A stretch of DNA of 64,000 nucleotides. Source: Streptomyces sp. Mut1. GTDB taxonomy: Bacteria; Actinomycetota; Actinomycetes; Streptomycetales; Streptomycetaceae. This document shows, one piece after another, positions 33,788 to 41,062 of the stretch. How positions within the stretch are numbered: position 1 is the first letter of the stretch; each line of letters starts with the position of its first letter. The position numbers were made by a program, and so were the translations under genes. The notes under the pieces were generated by a model, which searched no databases, was not told the DNA's origin, and saw only the letters and a program-made list of their open reading frames with translations. The stretch covers positions 4,537,501-4,601,500 of the forward strand of contig NZ_CP120997.1 of the NCBI RefSeq assembly GCF_030719295.1, in the 5' to 3' direction.

Positions 33788-34240
33788 ATGCGGACGTTCT
33801 GGCTCGACGGGGCCCAGTGGCTCGCCGTACTGCGCGTCGGGCTCGGCCTGTGGTGGCTGGAGAGCTGGCGCCACAAGGACCGGAAGGCGTGGTTCCAGCG
33901 CGGCACCGGCATCGCGTGGGCGGCGGACGTGGCCGGGAAGCACCGCTGGCCGGTGGTCCGCGCCGGCTTCGAGAAGACCGTCGCCCCGCACCCCAGGGCC
34001 ATGGCGTACATCGTCGTGTACGCGGAACTCGCCCTCGGGCTCGGCCTGGTGACCGGCTTCCTGACCCCGGTCGCCCTCGTCGGCGGCCTCCTGCTCAACC
34101 TCCTCTACCTGGTGCTGATGATCCACGACTGGGCCGAGCAGGGGCAGAACGCGATGATGGCGCTCATCTCGCTGGTCGCCCTGTTCGCGATGTCCTGGCA
34201 GACCTGGTCCCTCGACCACGCGATCGGACTCTTCCCGTGA
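33788..34240 (+). CDS. DoxX-family membrane protein
   Basis: A 150-residue four-helix DoxX/SURF4-like integral membrane protein (GLGLWWLESWRHKDRKAWFQ, AYIVVYAELALGLGLVTGFL, LLNLLYLVLMIHDWAEQGQN). The molecular role of the family is poorly defined; members are linked to quinone/thiosulfate metabolism and thiol stress. It overlaps the following DUF35 gene (GTGA) and is preceded by GGGAGG and operator site 6, forming a two-gene operon. Confidence 0.9.
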   Translation: MRTFWLDGAQWLAVLRVGLGLWWLESWRHKDRKAWFQRGTGIAWAADVAGKHRWPVVRAGFEKTVAPHPRAMAYIVVYAELALGLGLVTGFLTPVALVGGLLLNLLYLVLMIHDWAEQGQNAMMALISLVALFAMSWQTWSLDHAIGLFP

Positions 34241-34659
34241 CGAGCGCCCCGCCGCCCCCCGCCCCCCGCCACGATCTCCCCGAACCCGACGCCTTCACCC
34301 GCCCCTACTGGGACGCCGCGGCCGAGGGGCACCTCCTGCTGCGCCACTGCCGGGCCTGCGGCCGGGCGCACCACTACCCGCGCGAGTTCTGCCCGTACTG
34401 CTGGAGCGAGGACGGCGCATGGGTCCGCGCGAGCGGCCGGGCCACGCTCTACACCTGGTCCGTCGTCCACCGCAACGACCTGCCCCCGTTCGGCGCCCGC
34501 GTCCCGTACGTCGCCGCCGTGGTCGATCTGGCGGAGGGGCCGCGCATGATGACGCAGGTCGTGGAGTGCGAGGAGGGCGCGCTCGCCATCGGCATGGAGC
34601 TGCGGGTGACGTTCCGCCGGGAGGAGGGGTGCGAGGCGGTGGCGGTGTTCCGGCCGTGA
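34237..34659 (+). CDS. Zn-ribbon/OB-fold protein (DUF35)
   Basis: A 140-residue protein with a zinc ribbon (HCRACG and FCPYCW) followed by an OB fold (TLYTWSVVHRNDLPPF, PYVAAVVDLAEGPRMMTQVV). These proteins act as acyl-CoA-binding partners of thiolases, HMG-CoA-type or lipid-transfer thiolases, channelling substrates. No thiolase gene is present in this window, so the partner is elsewhere. Start GTG 34237 overlaps the DoxX stop. Confidence 0.9.
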   Translation: MTSAPPPPAPRHDLPEPDAFTRPYWDAAAEGHLLLRHCRACGRAHHYPREFCPYCWSEDGAWVRASGRATLYTWSVVHRNDLPPFGARVPYVAAVVDLAEGPRMMTQVVECEEGALAIGMELRVTFRREEGCEAVAVFRP

Positions 34660-34674
34660 GGGGGGTGCCCCGGG

Positions 34675-35700
34675 TCAGGGCCGGTAGTGGTCGGCCACCG
34701 CCGCGAAGGCGGCCTTCGGCTCCCAGGGCAGTCCGGGATACGTGGTGCCGTCGCGGTCCTCGTAGACCTTGACGAGGCCGAGGGAGGCGAGATCCAGGTC
34801 GTCGCGGGGATCGCCGTCCGGGCGGTGCGGGTGGCTGTGCAGCGCGAAGAGGAACACGAAGGTGCTGTCGACGCCCTCGCTGTCGAAGATCTCCAGCAGT
34901 TCCCTCACGTACGCGGCCTGACCGGCCTCGTCCCGCTCGTACACACCGTTCAGCCGGAGCGGAGCGCCCGTGACCGGGTCCGTCTCGACGATCTCCATGC
35001 TGCGCGGCGCGACATCGGCCGAGCCGCGCCAGGTCGCGGTCCCGAAGCCGGTGACGGCGACCGGCCCCGGCCGGGCCGTGAGGCCGCGCACCCCCTCCCG
35101 GAACGCGCCGGCCACCTCGGCGGACCGGATCAGCTCGAAGGTCCTGAAGTCGAACAGGTCCCAGTCCACGCCCTCGAAGGGGATGGCCGCATAGGTGACC
35201 TTCCCCCGGAACCGGGCCCGGACCACGTCCACGGCCTCGCGGAGGAACGCGTCGAGGCGGTCGCGGGCCGCCGCCATCCGCTCCGGGCGCCGGTCCGGGT
35301 CGCCCAGCAGCAGCCGTACCCGCTCCTCGGCGTCGGCGCCCTCCAGGAAGCCGTGGTTCATGATGCTCAGCTCGACGCCCGCGACGAAGACGACCTCCGC
35401 CCCGCCCGCCCGCAGCCGCTCGGCCCGCTCCGCGCAGTCGGCGAACAGCGCCAGGATCCCGTCGGCCGTCAGTTCCAGCGGGTACGGCGAGAACCAGACC
35501 TCAAGGCCCAGGTCCGCGGCATGGCGGGCGGCGAGCTCCAGTCGCTCCGGATCACCGCCGGTGAGGTGCACGGCGGTGCAGTGGAGATCGTCGCGGATGA
35601 TCGTCAGCTCCCTCCTGACCAGCTCGGAATCGAAGTGCGCCCGGGAGTACGCACCACCGCGGAGGAAGCCGGCGTCGTAGCAGATGCCCTTGGCCCGCAT
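34675..35700 (-). CDS. Uncharacterised TIM-barrel-like protein, 341 aa
   Basis: A soluble protein of about glycoside-hydrolase-like barrel shape: alternating strands with TYAAIPFEGVDW, VVFVAGVELSIMNHGF, GPVAVTGFGTATWRG and STFVFLFALHSHPH. Conserved-looking acidic residues occur at strand ends (VDWDLFD, GVELSI). Related streptomycete proteins are sometimes labelled abortive-infection, with no basis visible here. It is divergent from a TetR regulator whose operator-like palindromes lie in the 113-base gap, so expression is ligand-responsive. ATG 35700 has GGGCGGGA upstream. Substrate unknown. Confidence 0.7.
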   Translation of the reverse strand: MRAKGICYDAGFLRGGAYSRAHFDSELVRRELTIIRDDLHCTAVHLTGGDPERLELAARHAADLGLEVWFSPYPLELTADGILALFADCAERAERLRAGGAEVVFVAGVELSIMNHGFLEGADAEERVRLLLGDPDRRPERMAAARDRLDAFLREAVDVVRARFRGKVTYAAIPFEGVDWDLFDFRTFELIRSAEVAGAFREGVRGLTARPGPVAVTGFGTATWRGSADVAPRSMEIVETDPVTGAPLRLNGVYERDEAGQAAYVRELLEIFDSEGVDSTFVFLFALHSHPHRPDGDPRDDLDLASLGLVKVYEDRDGTTYPGLPWEPKAAFAAVADHYRP

Positions 35701-35743
35701 GGCGGTCCCGCCCTTCTGTAGGAGGCCCGCACCGTAAGCCTGG

Positions 35744-35792
35744 AACTTGCGCGCGCGCAAGTTTGCTGTCACGCAAGTTTGCGTACGCGCAA
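35744..35792. promoter_or_regulatory. Operator cluster for the adjacent TetR regulator
   Basis: AACTTGCGCGCGCGCAAGTT (35744-35763) is a perfect 20 bp palindrome. It is followed by ACGCAAGTTTGCGT (35771-35784) and TTGCGTACGCGCAA (35779-35792), which use the same TTGCG/CGCAA half-sites. They sit between the barrel enzyme (start 35700) and the TetR gene (start 35814), as expected for an autoregulated divergent pair. Confidence 0.65.
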
Positions 35793-35813
35793 CGAGGCCG
35801 GGATACTGCCGGG

Positions 35814-36458
35814 GTGACGACGACACGGGCCGGGCTGCGCGAGCAGAAGAAACAGGCCACCCGGGTGGCCCTGCGCGAGGCGGCGCTGCGGCTGGCCCTG
35901 CGCGACGGCCCCGACAACGTCCGGGTCGACGACATCGCGGAGGCCGCCGGAGTCTCGCCGAGGACCTACAACAACTACTTCTCCAGCCGTGAACAGGCGA
36001 TCGTCGCCGCCGTCACCGCCGCACGGGAGGCGCGGGTCGCCGCGACGCTGGCCGCCGTGCCCGCCACGGCCCCGCTGGCCGACGCCGTGACCCGGGCGAT
36101 CCTGGAGCAGTACACGGACCCCGGCGACGACGACACGCTGCTGCTCATCACCGCCGGCCCCGGGCTGCGGGCGGCGTTCCTCGACGCGTCCGCCGCCGTC
36201 GAACCGCCCCTGGCCGCCGCGATCGGCCGCCGCCTCGGGGACACCGGCACCCCCGTCGCCCGGGTCCTCGCGGCGAGCGCGGCCGCCGCGGTCCGGATCG
36301 CGCTCCAGGACTGGCTGCGGCCGGCCCCGGCCGTACCCGCCGCCACCGACGGCCTCGTCGTGCCGTCGGGCTCCCTGCCCGACCTGCTCCGGGCCGCGCT
36401 CGCCGCACTCGCCCCCGCGCTGGACGCGGCGGAGGAGGAAGCGCGGCAACGGCGCTGA
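35814..36458 (+). CDS. TetR-family transcriptional regulator
   Basis: A 214-residue regulator. The N-terminal HTH (REQKKQATRVALREAALRLA; VDDIAEAAGVSPRTYNNYFS) is standard, with a Tyr-Asn-Asn-Tyr variation of the usual YxHF segment. The Ala-rich ligand domain follows. GTG at 35814; further upstream in-frame starts fall in the operator palindromes. Its own operator (TTGCG/CGCAA) differs from the CTGAC/GTCAG set, so it is unlikely to be the controller of that regulon. Confidence 0.9.
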   Translation: MTTTRAGLREQKKQATRVALREAALRLALRDGPDNVRVDDIAEAAGVSPRTYNNYFSSREQAIVAAVTAAREARVAATLAAVPATAPLADAVTRAILEQYTDPGDDDTLLLITAGPGLRAAFLDASAAVEPPLAAAIGRRLGDTGTPVARVLAASAAAAVRIALQDWLRPAPAVPAATDGLVVPSGSLPDLLRAALAALAPALDAAEEEARQRR

Positions 36459-36798
36459 GGCGGACCGCCCCGGGCCCCGGCCACCGGGACGGCCCGCGCG
36501 CGGCTCCCGTGCGACGGCTTGGACGAGGGCTCGTCCGGCCGAGCGCGAGGAGAGCCGAGGAGACCGGCGGCCTCTTCGTACGCACCGGCGTCGGCGACAA
36601 GGCGCGGGTGCCGGAGAGGGGCGCCACCGCCGTACGGGAGTGGGGCGGCGCCGACCGACGGCGGATCGCACATCAACGGCGTCGCACGGCCCCCGGTCCG
36701 CCGTGCGCCGCCAAGGAGAGGCACCCGGTCACCGGCCGGGACACCCGCGGTGGCACGCTGTGATTCCCTGATCCGCACGGCCGCGAGGGAAGCATCCG
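36459..36798. other. Intergenic region, 340 bases
   Basis: It lies between the TetR gene and the thioesterase gene. Candidate frames are arginine-rich and lack codon bias, so I see no gene. It must hold the thioesterase promoter, but no convincing -35/-10 pair stands out. Confidence 0.5.
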
Positions 36799-37581
36799 TT
36801 GAACACCGGCAGCTACTACGAGCGCATCGACGCGCACCACTACAAGCCCACCGCCCACGCCAGCGGTGCGTGGAGCACGGACGAGGTGCACTTCAGCCCG
36901 CTCGGCGGCCTCCTCGTCCACGCCATCGAGCGCCACCTCGAAGAGCGGCCGGGCGAGCGCCTGCTGCTGTCGCGGGTCGGCTTCGACATCCTCGGCCGGC
37001 TCGCCCTGGACGAGTGCGAGATCCGGGTCGAGACCGTCCGGCCCGGCCGCACCATCGAACTCGTGGAGGCCGTCGCCCTCATCGCCGGCCGCCCCGTCGT
37101 ACGGGCCAGGGCCTGGTCGCTCGCGCCCGTCGACACCACCGCCGTCGCCGACGGCGAGGCCGAGCGGCTCACCCCGCCGGAGGCACTCGCGCCCTGGCCG
37201 ATGGCCGACCTCTGGCCCGGCGGCTTCATCGCGTCCCTCGACGTCCGCCCGCTCGCGCCGCCGCTGCCGGGCCGCACGACCGCCTGGATCTCCACACCGC
37301 TGGACCTCGTCGCGGGCGAGACGGCGGGCCCGCTGGCCTCGTACGTCGCGCTCGTCGACACCGCCAACGGCATCGCCGTACGCGAGCAGCCCACCGAGTG
37401 GATGTTCCCCAACGTCGACCTGACGATCCACCTGCACCGGCAGCCCGAGGGCCCCTGGACCGGCCTCGACACCACGGTCGTCTTCGGCCCCACAGGTCAG
37501 GGCCTCACCAGCACCGTCCTGCACGACGTCAACGGCCCCGTCGGCCGGGCGGAACAGATCCTCACCGTCCGCCCCCTGTAG
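36799..37581 (+). CDS. Thioesterase-family (hotdog) protein
   Basis: A 260-residue double-hotdog acyl-CoA thioesterase-like protein: YERIDAHHYKPTAHASGAWS, HFSPLGGLLVHAIERHL, LSRVGFDILGRLALDECEIR, VETVRPGRTIELVEAVALI. These hydrolyse or bind acyl-CoA. The start is TTG at 36799 with GAGGGAAG seven bases upstream. It is convergent with the DUF1707 gene and not obviously part of the injection system. Confidence 0.82.
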   Translation: MNTGSYYERIDAHHYKPTAHASGAWSTDEVHFSPLGGLLVHAIERHLEERPGERLLLSRVGFDILGRLALDECEIRVETVRPGRTIELVEAVALIAGRPVVRARAWSLAPVDTTAVADGEAERLTPPEALAPWPMADLWPGGFIASLDVRPLAPPLPGRTTAWISTPLDLVAGETAGPLASYVALVDTANGIAVREQPTEWMFPNVDLTIHLHRQPEGPWTGLDTTVVFGPTGQGLTSTVLHDVNGPVGRAEQILTVRPL

Positions 37582-37591
37582 AGGCGGCGCC

Positions 37592-38182
37592 TCAGCGCCC
37601 CAGCTCCTTGCGCTGCTTGCGGCGGGCGCGGAAGCCGGGGTTGCGCAGGCGGACGCCGCCCATGCCGCAGGTGCCCGTGAACCTCAGCAGCGGCGCACCC
37701 GGCGTCCGCGCGCCCGAGGTCCGGTCCCTCAGACCGCCGAGCCCGAGGTCCAGCGCGTCCGTGTCCACGGCCCAGCCCTCCGGCACCACGATCCGCACCC
37801 CGCCCATCTGCGCGTCCACCTCCAGTTCGACCTCGCGCAGCCGGCACTCGGCCTGGCTGAAGTCGAGACGGGCGCCGCCCATGCCCGCCTGCACGACGAT
37901 GAGTGGCGGCACCTTCCAGGCACCCTCCCGCTTCACCCCGTGCATGCCGCCCCGCAGGGTCAGCGGCTCGCCCGTGTCCGCCACGACCGGGACCAGGTCG
38001 TCGGTGAGCGGGGCGAGATCGCCGTACGTCTTCGCCGTGAGGGCCAGATTCAGCCGGACGTCCAGCTCGTCCAGGTCGATGCGCCCCTCCGCCGCCGCCT
38101 CCCGCAGTTGCTCCACCACCGCTTCGCGGTCGGCGTCGGAGGCCCGCATACGGGCGGCGGATCGCGAGGGCTCGGCAGTCAT
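37592..38182 (-). CDS. DUF1707 domain protein
   Basis: A 196-residue protein whose N-terminal DUF1707 module (MRASDADREAVVEQLREAAA, GRIDLDELDVRLNLAL, AKTYGDLAPLTDDL) is very common in actinobacteria and ascribed to regulatory or membrane-associated roles. The C-terminal beta-repeat region has GGVRIVVPEGW and GMGGVRLRNPGF, like LiaF/cell-wall-stress proteins. It lacks the membrane helix that often follows. It lies 43 bases beyond the end of the injection-system ATPase. Confidence 0.85.
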   Translation of the reverse strand: MTAEPSRSAARMRASDADREAVVEQLREAAAEGRIDLDELDVRLNLALTAKTYGDLAPLTDDLVPVVADTGEPLTLRGGMHGVKREGAWKVPPLIVVQAGMGGARLDFSQAECRLREVELEVDAQMGGVRIVVPEGWAVDTDALDLGLGGLRDRTSGARTPGAPLLRFTGTCGMGGVRLRNPGFRARRKQRKELGR

Positions 38183-38225
38183 GCACCTGATGATACGGAG
38201 TCCGGGACCTCGCGCTCCGGTCCGG

Positions 38226-40358
38226 TCAGTCCCGGCGCCGGGCCCGCTCCAGCCACGGGCCGAACTCGCTGTCCAGGACCAGCCGTCCGAGCTTGCGGTA
38301 CTCCGCGAGGACGGCCGCGACCAGCTGCTCCGTGTCCAGCGGGCGGCCCGACTCCGCCGCCTGGTACGCGGCGGTGACCGCGCAGGCGCGGATGGAGCCG
38401 CCCGTCAGCTCGAAGCGCTCCGCACAGGTCGGCAGGTCGAGGCCGGGGTCGCGGGGGACCTCCGTGCCCAGGCAGCGTTCCCACAGGGCCAGCCGCTGCT
38501 GCGCGTCCGGTACGGGGAAGTCGGCGACCACGTCGAGCCGGCGGGTGAACGCCTCGTCCAGGTTGGCCCGCAGGTTGGTGGTGAGCACGGCGATGCCGTC
38601 GAAGGACTCGACGCGCTGGAGGAGATAGGCCGACTCCACGTTGGCGTGCCGGTCCTGCGCGTCCTTGACCTGCGAGCGCTTCCCGAAGACGGCGTCCGCC
38701 TCGTCGAACAGCAGCACCGCGTTGACATCGGACGCCTCGGCGAAGATCCGCTCCAGGTTCTTCTCGGTCTCGCCGACGTACTTGTCCACCACGGACGACA
38801 GGTCCACGACGTACAGCTCCATGCCCAGGTCGGCAGCGACGACCTCCGCGGACATGGTCTTGCCCGTCCCGGACTCCCCGGCGAACAGCGCGACGATGCC
38901 CCGCCCCCGGCCCCCGCCCGGCCGCATCCGCCACTGCCCGAGCACCTGCTCCCGGTGGCGGGCGCGCAGGGCCAGGTCGGAGAGCTGGCGGCGGGTCGAC
39001 GGGGGCAGCACGAGGTCGTCCCAGCCGACGGCGGGCTCGATACGGCGGGCGAGCCGGGCGAGCCCCGCCCCGTTCTGGGCCCGGACGGCGGTCCGCAGGT
39101 CCCCGGCCACCACCGGGCGGCCCTCCAGCGCGGCCAGCCGGGAGGCGACGGCGGCGGCGCGGCGGATCTGGCCCGAGTCCAGCCGGTAGGCGCGGGTGGC
39201 GTCGGCGAGATCCGCGTCGGCCGTCGCGGTACCGGCGGCGAGCCCGGTCCGGGCACCGGCCCCGGTGAGCGCGTGCCGCCACCGCCGTGCCGCGTCCGAC
39301 GGGTCCGGCGACGGGACGGGGACCGCCACCGGGCTGTCACCGGCCCACAGCGGGTCCCAGTTCTTCTTGCCGTACAGGATCAGGGGCGAGCCGCCGCCGA
39401 CCGCCGCGCAGAGCGCGCCGACCAGGGCGGCGCCCTTGGGCTGCTCGGGGGCGAGCGTCTCCAGCGGGCCGACGACGAGACCGCCGCCGCTCAGCCGCGC
39501 CTCGGTCGCCAGGAGCCGCACGGCTGTTGCCGGTTCCGGGGCGGCGGCCAGCCCGGCCGCGTCCACCACCAGCGGGTGCAGCCCGGCCGTGACGAGCGCG
39601 TCGGCCGCGAGGCCGCCGGGGTCACCGCCGCGGTCCAGCAGATGCACGAGGCCGCTGCCGGTGCCCGCCGCCGCCGCGATCCGCAGGGTGGCCTCGCAGG
39701 GCTCCGGGCGCTCCCGCGGCGGCCGGGCCGCCCGGACCAGGCCGTGCAGCCTGCCGTCCACCCCGTCGTCGCCGAGCAGATGGGCGGTGATCCGGTCCGG
39801 TACCCGCAGGACCCGCGAGAGCAGCGGGCGTTCGGCCTCCGTCACCTCCACCAGGCCGGCCGCGACGAGCGGGGCCGACGGCGAGAAGCGGAAGCGGCCG
39901 GGCCCCGCGGCGGGCAGGCCGCACAGTTCGAGGGCCAGGCCGATCGTCGCCCGGCGCCGGGTCAGGTCGTCGTTGAGATAGCCGTACAGCCGCTCGAACC
40001 GTGCGTCGATGTCCGGGGCCATCGCGACCAGCAGGAGATCGAGGTCCGGCGCGACCAGGCCGAAGCGCTCCGCGAGCGCCGCGATCCGGCCCCGCTCCGG
40101 GGAGTCCTCACCAGCGCCGTGCGCGGGGACGGGGCGGAACGCGTCGCGGGACTCCAGAATGCGGTCGGCCGCCGCGGCGGTGAGGTACTGGCCCCGGTAC
40201 GGGTCGTCCGGCTCCGGGTCGGTCTCCCGGCGCAGCGCGACCGCGAGCCGTACCCGCTGCTCGACGCGGCCCAGCCGTTCCCAGAGGTCGGCGACGGGCG
40301 GCGGCGAGGCGCCGTCCGGCTCCTGGAGGCCGGGCGGCGCCTGATGCGCGGTGGTCAC
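38226..40358 (-). CDS. eCIS AAA+ ATPase (Pvc15/Cis15-like)
   Basis: A 710-residue ATPase with a winged-helix/N-terminal region and a C-terminal AAA+ module. Walker A GESGTGKT is at 494-501, Walker B LLFDEADA at ~549-556, and the arginine-finger region DEAFTRRLDVVADFPVP follows. In eCIS it is needed for particle maturation or cargo loading, acting in the producing cell. It is the last gene of the minus-strand arm and overlaps the DUF4255 gene by four bases. This ATPase is a hallmark that separates eCIS from phage tails and from ClpV-type T6SS. Confidence 0.93.
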   Translation of the reverse strand: MTTAHQAPPGLQEPDGASPPPVADLWERLGRVEQRVRLAVALRRETDPEPDDPYRGQYLTAAAADRILESRDAFRPVPAHGAGEDSPERGRIAALAERFGLVAPDLDLLLVAMAPDIDARFERLYGYLNDDLTRRRATIGLALELCGLPAAGPGRFRFSPSAPLVAAGLVEVTEAERPLLSRVLRVPDRITAHLLGDDGVDGRLHGLVRAARPPRERPEPCEATLRIAAAAGTGSGLVHLLDRGGDPGGLAADALVTAGLHPLVVDAAGLAAAPEPATAVRLLATEARLSGGGLVVGPLETLAPEQPKGAALVGALCAAVGGGSPLILYGKKNWDPLWAGDSPVAVPVPSPDPSDAARRWRHALTGAGARTGLAAGTATADADLADATRAYRLDSGQIRRAAAVASRLAALEGRPVVAGDLRTAVRAQNGAGLARLARRIEPAVGWDDLVLPPSTRRQLSDLALRARHREQVLGQWRMRPGGGRGRGIVALFAGESGTGKTMSAEVVAADLGMELYVVDLSSVVDKYVGETEKNLERIFAEASDVNAVLLFDEADAVFGKRSQVKDAQDRHANVESAYLLQRVESFDGIAVLTTNLRANLDEAFTRRLDVVADFPVPDAQQRLALWERCLGTEVPRDPGLDLPTCAERFELTGGSIRACAVTAAYQAAESGRPLDTEQLVAAVLAEYRKLGRLVLDSEFGPWLERARRRD

Positions 40359-41062
40359 CTGGCCGTACCTCCACGCCTGCGCCGGCCCGGCGGCAGCCGC
40401 CGCTCACGCTCGGCCGCGAAACCCTTCCCCGCCGGGTCCGACGCGCCCTCGTAGCGCAGCCGCCGCCCCGGTTCCGTCGCCTCGCCGTCCCGGGCGGGGA
40501 CCGTCTGGACCAGCAGCCCTTCGGTGACCGGCGGCCCGGCCACCTCCACGTCGCCGGCCAGCGGCGCCCACACCCGCAGGTCGATCGCCGCCTTCAGCTC
40601 GCCGCCCAGCGCCGACCACACGTCCACGGTGGACGGCCGGTCGCCCGTACCGGCCGACGCCGCCTCCATCTCCACGGTGAGACCGAGCTCGGCGAGGCTG
40701 CCCGTGAGCATCCGCACCGGCAGCACGCTCGTGCGGATCAGGCAGCGCAACACCTCGGAGAGCAGCCGGTGTTCGTCCTGCGGGCGGTTGGTCCACGCGG
40801 TCACCAGATAGGTCAGCTCGAACCAGCGCGGCGGCGTGCGCCGCCCCGTGATCACGCCCTCGTCGTCGTACTCCTCGGCGGTGCCGGTACGGCGACGGGT
40901 CGCGTCCTCGCGGATGCCGTAGAGGAAGACGCTCACCGTGGGGGCGTTGCGGCGCGCGGACCAGTCCTTCGTCGGGGCGTCGAAGACCAGCTCGACCCCG
41001 CTGTCCTGGAGACCGGCGTCGACCAGCAACAGCCGCAGCCCCTCGTCCACTTCGTGGATCAC
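40355..41062 (-). CDS. eCIS cap/tail terminator protein, DUF4255 (Pvc16-like)
   Basis: A 235-residue DUF4255 protein: IHEVDEGLRLLLVDAGLQDS, VSVFLYGIREDATRRR, RWFELTYLVTAWTNRPQDEH, LLSEVLRCLIRTSVLP. In eCIS this family forms the cap that ends tube and sheath polymerisation at the distal end. The extended Arg-rich C-terminus is not needed for the fold. It overlaps both neighbours by four bases (ATGA), so propeller, cap and ATPase form one tightly coupled operon. Confidence 0.92.
   Translation of the reverse strand: MIHEVDEGLRLLLVDAGLQDSGVELVFDAPTKDWSARRNAPTVSVFLYGIREDATRRRTGTAEEYDDEGVITGRRTPPRWFELTYLVTAWTNRPQDEHRLLSEVLRCLIRTSVLPVRMLTGSLAELGLTVEMEAASAGTGDRPSTVDVWSALGGELKAAIDLRVWAPLAGDVEVAGPPVTEGLLVQTVPARDGEATEPGRRLRYEGASDPAGKGFAAERERRLPPGRRRRGGTAR

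Noticed and set aside
35814..36458. This TetR as the controller of the CTGAC/GTCAG regulon
   Set aside because: Its own promoter has a different operator type (TTGCG/CGCAA) and none of the CTGAC sites is near it.
36519..40454. A 1311-codon frame on the plus strand, antisense to the eCIS ATPase
   Set aside because: Long antisense frames arise from the GC-rich codon bias; its translation is Arg/Pro/Ala-rich with no domain, whereas the minus strand has a clear AAA+ protein.
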